Source: Deltaproteobacteria bacterium
GTDB taxonomy: Bacteria; Desulfobacterota; Syntrophobacteria; BM002
Direction of reading: 5' to 3'
Assembly (NCBI GenBank): GCA_022340515.1
Contig: JAJDNT010000239.1
Span: 1 to 49,306 of the forward strand
Length of the DNA stretch: 49,306 nucleotides
Made by a program: the position numbers and the translations under genes. Below are positions 45,861 through 49,306 of this stretch, piece by piece (the stretch's first letter is position 1; each line of letters starts with the position of its first letter). The notes below the pieces were generated by a model. That model ran no database searches. It had not been told where the DNA came from and saw nothing but the letters and a program-made list of their open reading frames with translations.

Positions 45861-47240
45861 ATGCGCATACTCCTGATTTCACCAAACACCGAAATGCTAC
45901 CCGACCCAGTCTTCCCTCTTGGACTGGCCTTTTTGGGCGGTGCGCTCGAGCTCAGCGCCCACGAGTACCAGGTCCTTGATCTTTGCTTCGTTGAGGACTA
46001 CGGAGAAGCTTTGGAGCGGGCTGTAGCTAATTTTAGCCCTGAAGTAATAGGACTTTCCTTGCGCAATGTAGATAATGTGGCCTATCCCAATACCCATTCC
46101 TATCTGCCTTTTTACCGGAAGGTGGTTTCACATTTGCGAAAGCTTACCACCGCACCCATAGTTCTGGGGGGCTCGGGATTCAGCCTTATGCCGGGACAAA
46201 TATTGAGAGATCTGGAAGCAGACTATGGTATCGTGGGTGAAGGTGAGATTTCTCTTATTCTTTTCCTTGACCAATTGGAGCGTGGCCAGTCTATCTATCG
46301 GGTGCCCGGCCTCATTACAGCCCATTCCAACAAATCCTCACAAGCAATTTCACCACAGCGTTTTTCCATTCAGGATATCATTATGCCTAGCAGGGAAAAG
46401 CTTGCCAATGAAGCTTACCTTCGTTTCGGCGGCATGGGAAACGTCCAAACCAAGAGAGGTTGTGGCTTTTCATGTGTCTACTGTACTTACCCTTTGATTG
46501 AGGGAAAAGAGATTCGGTTGCGATCACCTAAGCAAGTTGGAGAGGAAATCCAGCACCTTTATGATCAGGGTGTCGACAATGTTTTCGTTGTTGATAATGT
46601 GTTCAATTTCCCCCCGCACCACGCCCAATCAATATGCAAGGAAATTTTACAAAGGAACTTGGAGGTGAAGTGGAGCTGCTACCTCAATCCACAGTTTGTA
46701 ACCGAGTCTTTGCTGTCTCTAATGAAAGAGTCTGGTTGTACCGGAGTAGAGTTTGGCACTGACGCCGGCTCCGACTCGGTTTTGAAGAGATTGGGAAAGT
46801 CATTTACTACAGAGGAGGTGCGGCGAGCATCGGAACTCTGCCACAAAGTAGGGCTATCCTCATGCCACTCCTTGGTTTTTGGTGGTCCGGGGGAAAGCAA
46901 GGAAACCCTCCAAGAAACCTTTGCTCTCATGGACGAGGTCTCGCCTACTGCAGTAATTGCCATGGTGGGTATAAGGCTTTTTCCAGGTACAAAACTTGCG
47001 GATTTCGCCTCCCCCGTAGATTTGATTATCGAAGACGACTCAATGTTAAAACCGACTTTCTATCTGGCTCAGTCAGTACGTCCTTTCGTCCTCGATATTT
47101 TGTACGAGCATGTGAAGGAGAACAAGAACTGGATTTTACCGGGGTCAAACGTAAATATCGACAGAAGACTACAAGAAAAACTGCGACGCTTTGGTCTCAA
47201 GGGACCTCTGTGGGAACATATGCAAGTAAGGCGAAAGTAA
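45861..47240 (+). CDS. B12-binding-domain radical SAM protein
   Basis: RILLISPNTEMLPDPVFPLGLAFLGGALE; KRGCGFSCVYCTYPLIEG. Confidence 0.92.
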   Translation: MRILLISPNTEMLPDPVFPLGLAFLGGALELSAHEYQVLDLCFVEDYGEALERAVANFSPEVIGLSLRNVDNVAYPNTHSYLPFYRKVVSHLRKLTTAPIVLGGSGFSLMPGQILRDLEADYGIVGEGEISLILFLDQLERGQSIYRVPGLITAHSNKSSQAISPQRFSIQDIIMPSREKLANEAYLRFGGMGNVQTKRGCGFSCVYCTYPLIEGKEIRLRSPKQVGEEIQHLYDQGVDNVFVVDNVFNFPPHHAQSICKEILQRNLEVKWSCYLNPQFVTESLLSLMKESGCTGVEFGTDAGSDSVLKRLGKSFTTEEVRRASELCHKVGLSSCHSLVFGGPGESKETLQETFALMDEVSPTAVIAMVGIRLFPGTKLADFASPVDLIIEDDSMLKPTFYLAQSVRPFVLDILYEHVKENKNWILPGSNVNIDRRLQEKLRRFGLKGPLWEHMQVRRK

Positions 47241-47246
47241 AGATCC

Positions 47247-47386
47247 AGCTGGCAGCTGGCAACAGGCAGCGCGCAGTGAACACAAGGCACTTTGGAATTT
47301 TTGATTTCGGATTTGGAGAGGCATAGAGCAGAGGGCATGGAGCATGGAGTAAGGAGCCAGAAGTCAGAATCCAGAATTCAGGAGAA
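47247..47386. repeat. 20-unit heptad array
   Basis: agctggc agctggc aacaggc agcgcgc agtgaac acaaggc actttgg aattttt gatttcg gatttgg agaggca tagagca gagggca tggagca tggagta aggagcc agaagtc agaatcc agaattc aggagaa. Confidence 0.85.
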
Positions 47387-47401
47387 AGGCAATCAAAGGC
47401 T

Positions 47402-47500
47402 TTTAAAGCCTTGAACGATTTGAACGAATCCGGCGAAGCCGGATGATAGAACGAATTAAACGATTTCAAAGGTTTCAACGTTTTGAACGGATTGAACAAT
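47402..47500. repeat. 11-unit nonamer array with in-register hairpin insertion
   Basis: tttaaagcc ttgaacgat ttgaacgaa tccggcgaa gccggatga tagaacgaa ttaaacgat ttcaaaggt ttcaacgtt ttgaacgga ttgaacaat. Confidence 0.85.
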
Positions 47501-47557
47501 GGATCCGCTTGGGGCGGAACCACGGACGATGGACCAGGCTCTGCTTGCGATAAGGGA

Positions 47558-48385
47558 ATGAGCGTGCTGAATCTCCTCACGGTGGACTTGGAAGACTGGT
47601 TTCATATATGCGAGGTGGAAAATCTGTTGCCTAGGGAAAAGTGGAACAGTTTTCCATCCACCGTGGTTGCAGATACGGAGAAACTTTTGACTTTGTTCGC
47701 TCAGGCGAGTTCACAGGCAACTTTTTTCGTACTCGGCTATATTGCAGATAACCACCCTGAGCTAATTAAACGCATTCATGATATGGGACACGAAATTGGC
47801 TATCACGGCTGGGATCATGAACTAGTTTACAACCTGAGCCCACGAGAGTTTCGCCAGATTTTGCGCAAGGGAATTGACTGTATCGGAAAGCTGATAGATA
47901 AGAGACCCGTTGGTTTTCGGGCGCCCCAGTGGTCGATAAATGATCGCAGTAGTTGGGCTTTAGAGATTTTGGCTGAGGAGGGTTTTGTCTATGACTCCAG
48001 CCTGGCTCCCCTAAAGATTATTGGAAACGAGTCCTATCCGAGGATCCCCTGGAAGATAGAAACAACGACAGGATACTTATGGGAATTACCGCCCTTGACC
48101 CTAAAGACTCCCTTTGGCCACTATCCCGCCGGAGGCAGTTGGGGCTTAAGACTTTTGCCTTACCCCGTACTTAGACACAGGGTGCGGGGATTCAACCGGC
48201 GCCAGCTGCCCACACTTTTCTATTTTCATCCCAGAGAGTTCGGCGGGAATAAGGGCTCTATCGGCCTTCCTCCATCGAAGAAGTTTGCCCTGTACGGCGG
48301 TATCTGGGGCAGCGAATCGCAGCTCATCAAGCTTCTGGCTGATTTTCCCTTTACCTCCATCGAAAATTATCTGAGTAAATTTTAA
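47558..48385 (+). CDS. Polysaccharide deacetylase with DUF3473-like C-terminus
   Basis: LLTVDLEDWFHICEVE, GHEIGYHGWDHELV, GFRAPQWS; start at ATG 47558 preferred over 47483, which lies in the nonamer array. Confidence 0.9.
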   Translation: MSVLNLLTVDLEDWFHICEVENLLPREKWNSFPSTVVADTEKLLTLFAQASSQATFFVLGYIADNHPELIKRIHDMGHEIGYHGWDHELVYNLSPREFRQILRKGIDCIGKLIDKRPVGFRAPQWSINDRSSWALEILAEEGFVYDSSLAPLKIIGNESYPRIPWKIETTTGYLWELPPLTLKTPFGHYPAGGSWGLRLLPYPVLRHRVRGFNRRQLPTLFYFHPREFGGNKGSIGLPPSKKFALYGGIWGSESQLIKLLADFPFTSIENYLSKF

Positions 48386-48395
48386 ATCCTCCCGG

Positions 48396-48442
48396 CCCCC
48401 CATCGTCCGCCTGAGGCGGACTCAGGCGAGGCGGGTGGGGGG
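48396..48442. repeat. GC-rich hairpin between convergent genes
   Basis: GTCCGCCTGAGGCGGAC (48405-48421), flanked by CCCCCC/GGGGGG; CTCAGGCGAGGCG is the reverse complement of 2121-2133. Confidence 0.8.
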
Positions 48443-48446
48443 ATTT

Positions 48447-49115
48447 TCAAATACTCTTCAATTTAATTTCCCTGTTATTGACCATCAGATAGTGGGGCGG
48501 GTATTCAGTCCAGGCGCCGGTATTGATGTAACGCACACCTTGGACAGTACGATCCTCTGGGTGGTGAGTATGACCGCAAGCAATGGCTCCGAAGCCTTTT
48601 TCTTTGGCGAATTTCACCGCATCGAGCATAAGCTTCCTTCGATAGAGTCGGTAAAAGGTCTCGAACTTACTGGCGAATTGAGCCACGTTCACTGGTTTGC
48701 GGCCCGATTTTACCAGAATAAACTGGACCACCTTGAATGGTCTGAAAAGCTGTTGAATCTTCGCCTTAGTTTTGTCGAGTTCGTTACCGTGGGTGATTAT
48801 CAGACGGTTGTCAACAGTGTGGATGCGCTTAAACTGGATTTTCCCTCTATCTCGAAGCAGAGAGCAGTCGTCGTGGTTTCCACGGATCCAAACAATATTT
48901 CTACGAAAAGATTCCTTCCCAATTAGATCAAGAATTTGCAGATTTTCCCGGGGCAAATTTGGATAGGAGCTGTCGATGATGTCACCGTTGAGAATAAGAT
49001 CGCATTCTTCAGGCAAGTTTTTGATGAAAAAAGTTATGAGGTGAGATAAGGTGTGGACAGACTCTAAATGCAGATCACTAATTACAACTGCTTCCATGGT
49101 GTCCTTAGATAGCAT
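48447..49115 (-). CDS. Calcineurin-like metallophosphoesterase (UDP-2,3-diacylglucosamine hydrolase-like)
   Basis: VVISDLHLES, LNGDIIDS, IRGNHDD, THGNELD, ACGHTHHPE. Confidence 0.9.
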   Translation of the reverse strand: MLSKDTMEAVVISDLHLESVHTLSHLITFFIKNLPEECDLILNGDIIDSSYPNLPRENLQILDLIGKESFRRNIVWIRGNHDDCSLLRDRGKIQFKRIHTVDNRLIITHGNELDKTKAKIQQLFRPFKVVQFILVKSGRKPVNVAQFASKFETFYRLYRRKLMLDAVKFAKEKGFGAIACGHTHHPEDRTVQGVRYINTGAWTEYPPHYLMVNNREIKLKSI

Positions 49116-49181
49116 ATTTCAAAATGCGGAGGCGGGTCATTTTGGATGTGCACCTGGAGTATTGGAATACTGGAGCAACTC

Positions 49182-49283
49182 GATTGCTGATTTGGGAATG
49201 CGGAATGCGGATTGTGTACTTTACATAAAGTTTCTGATTTCCCATTCATGTTTTTAAATCCGAAATCCGAGATCCAAAATTAC
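49182..49283. repeat. Heptad arrays in inverted arrangement
   Basis: gattgct gatttgg gaatgcg gaatgcg gattgtg / aaatccg aaatccg agatcca aaattac. Confidence 0.8.
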
Positions 49284-49306
49284 AATTACTCCATTACTGC
49301 ACAACT

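Overview
The window looks like a bacterial chromosome segment, probably Desulfobacterota/deltaproteobacterial; that placement is inferred from gene content and intergenic repeat style, not tested. I support about 42 protein-coding genes and see no rRNA, tRNA, CRISPR array or transposase. Main blocks: (i) housekeeping genes (OYE-family oxidoreductase, SDR, MFS/HD pair, radical SAM, DinB, GGDEF, FKBP, MltC-like transglycosylase); (ii) a stand-alone NuoE/F/G-like NADH-oxidising module; (iii) a pilin and a PilP-like fusion, the pilin with a good sigma-54 promoter; (iv) a 20-46 kb region that resembles an aryl-polyene-like type II fatty acid/polyketide locus: KS plus a catalytically degenerate KS (CLF-like), KR, ACP, thioesterase, dehydratase, FabD-like acyltransferase, LPLAT, LolA, MMPL exporter, outer-membrane barrel, GT2 and two B12-type radical SAM proteins. 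I see no ammonia-lyase or acyl-ACP ligase. The most unusual signal is non-coding. Many intergenic gaps are built from degenerate short units kept in strict 7-, 8- or 9-nt register (up to 20 consecutive heptads). These often start at or overlap stop codons and often occur as inverted pairs. Separate inverted-repeat elements share a GCCCGGATATT-type end, and one supplies a stop codon. A PEGA lipoprotein gene carries an in-frame stop inside its signal peptide. All family calls are by eye from the translations; nothing was searched.
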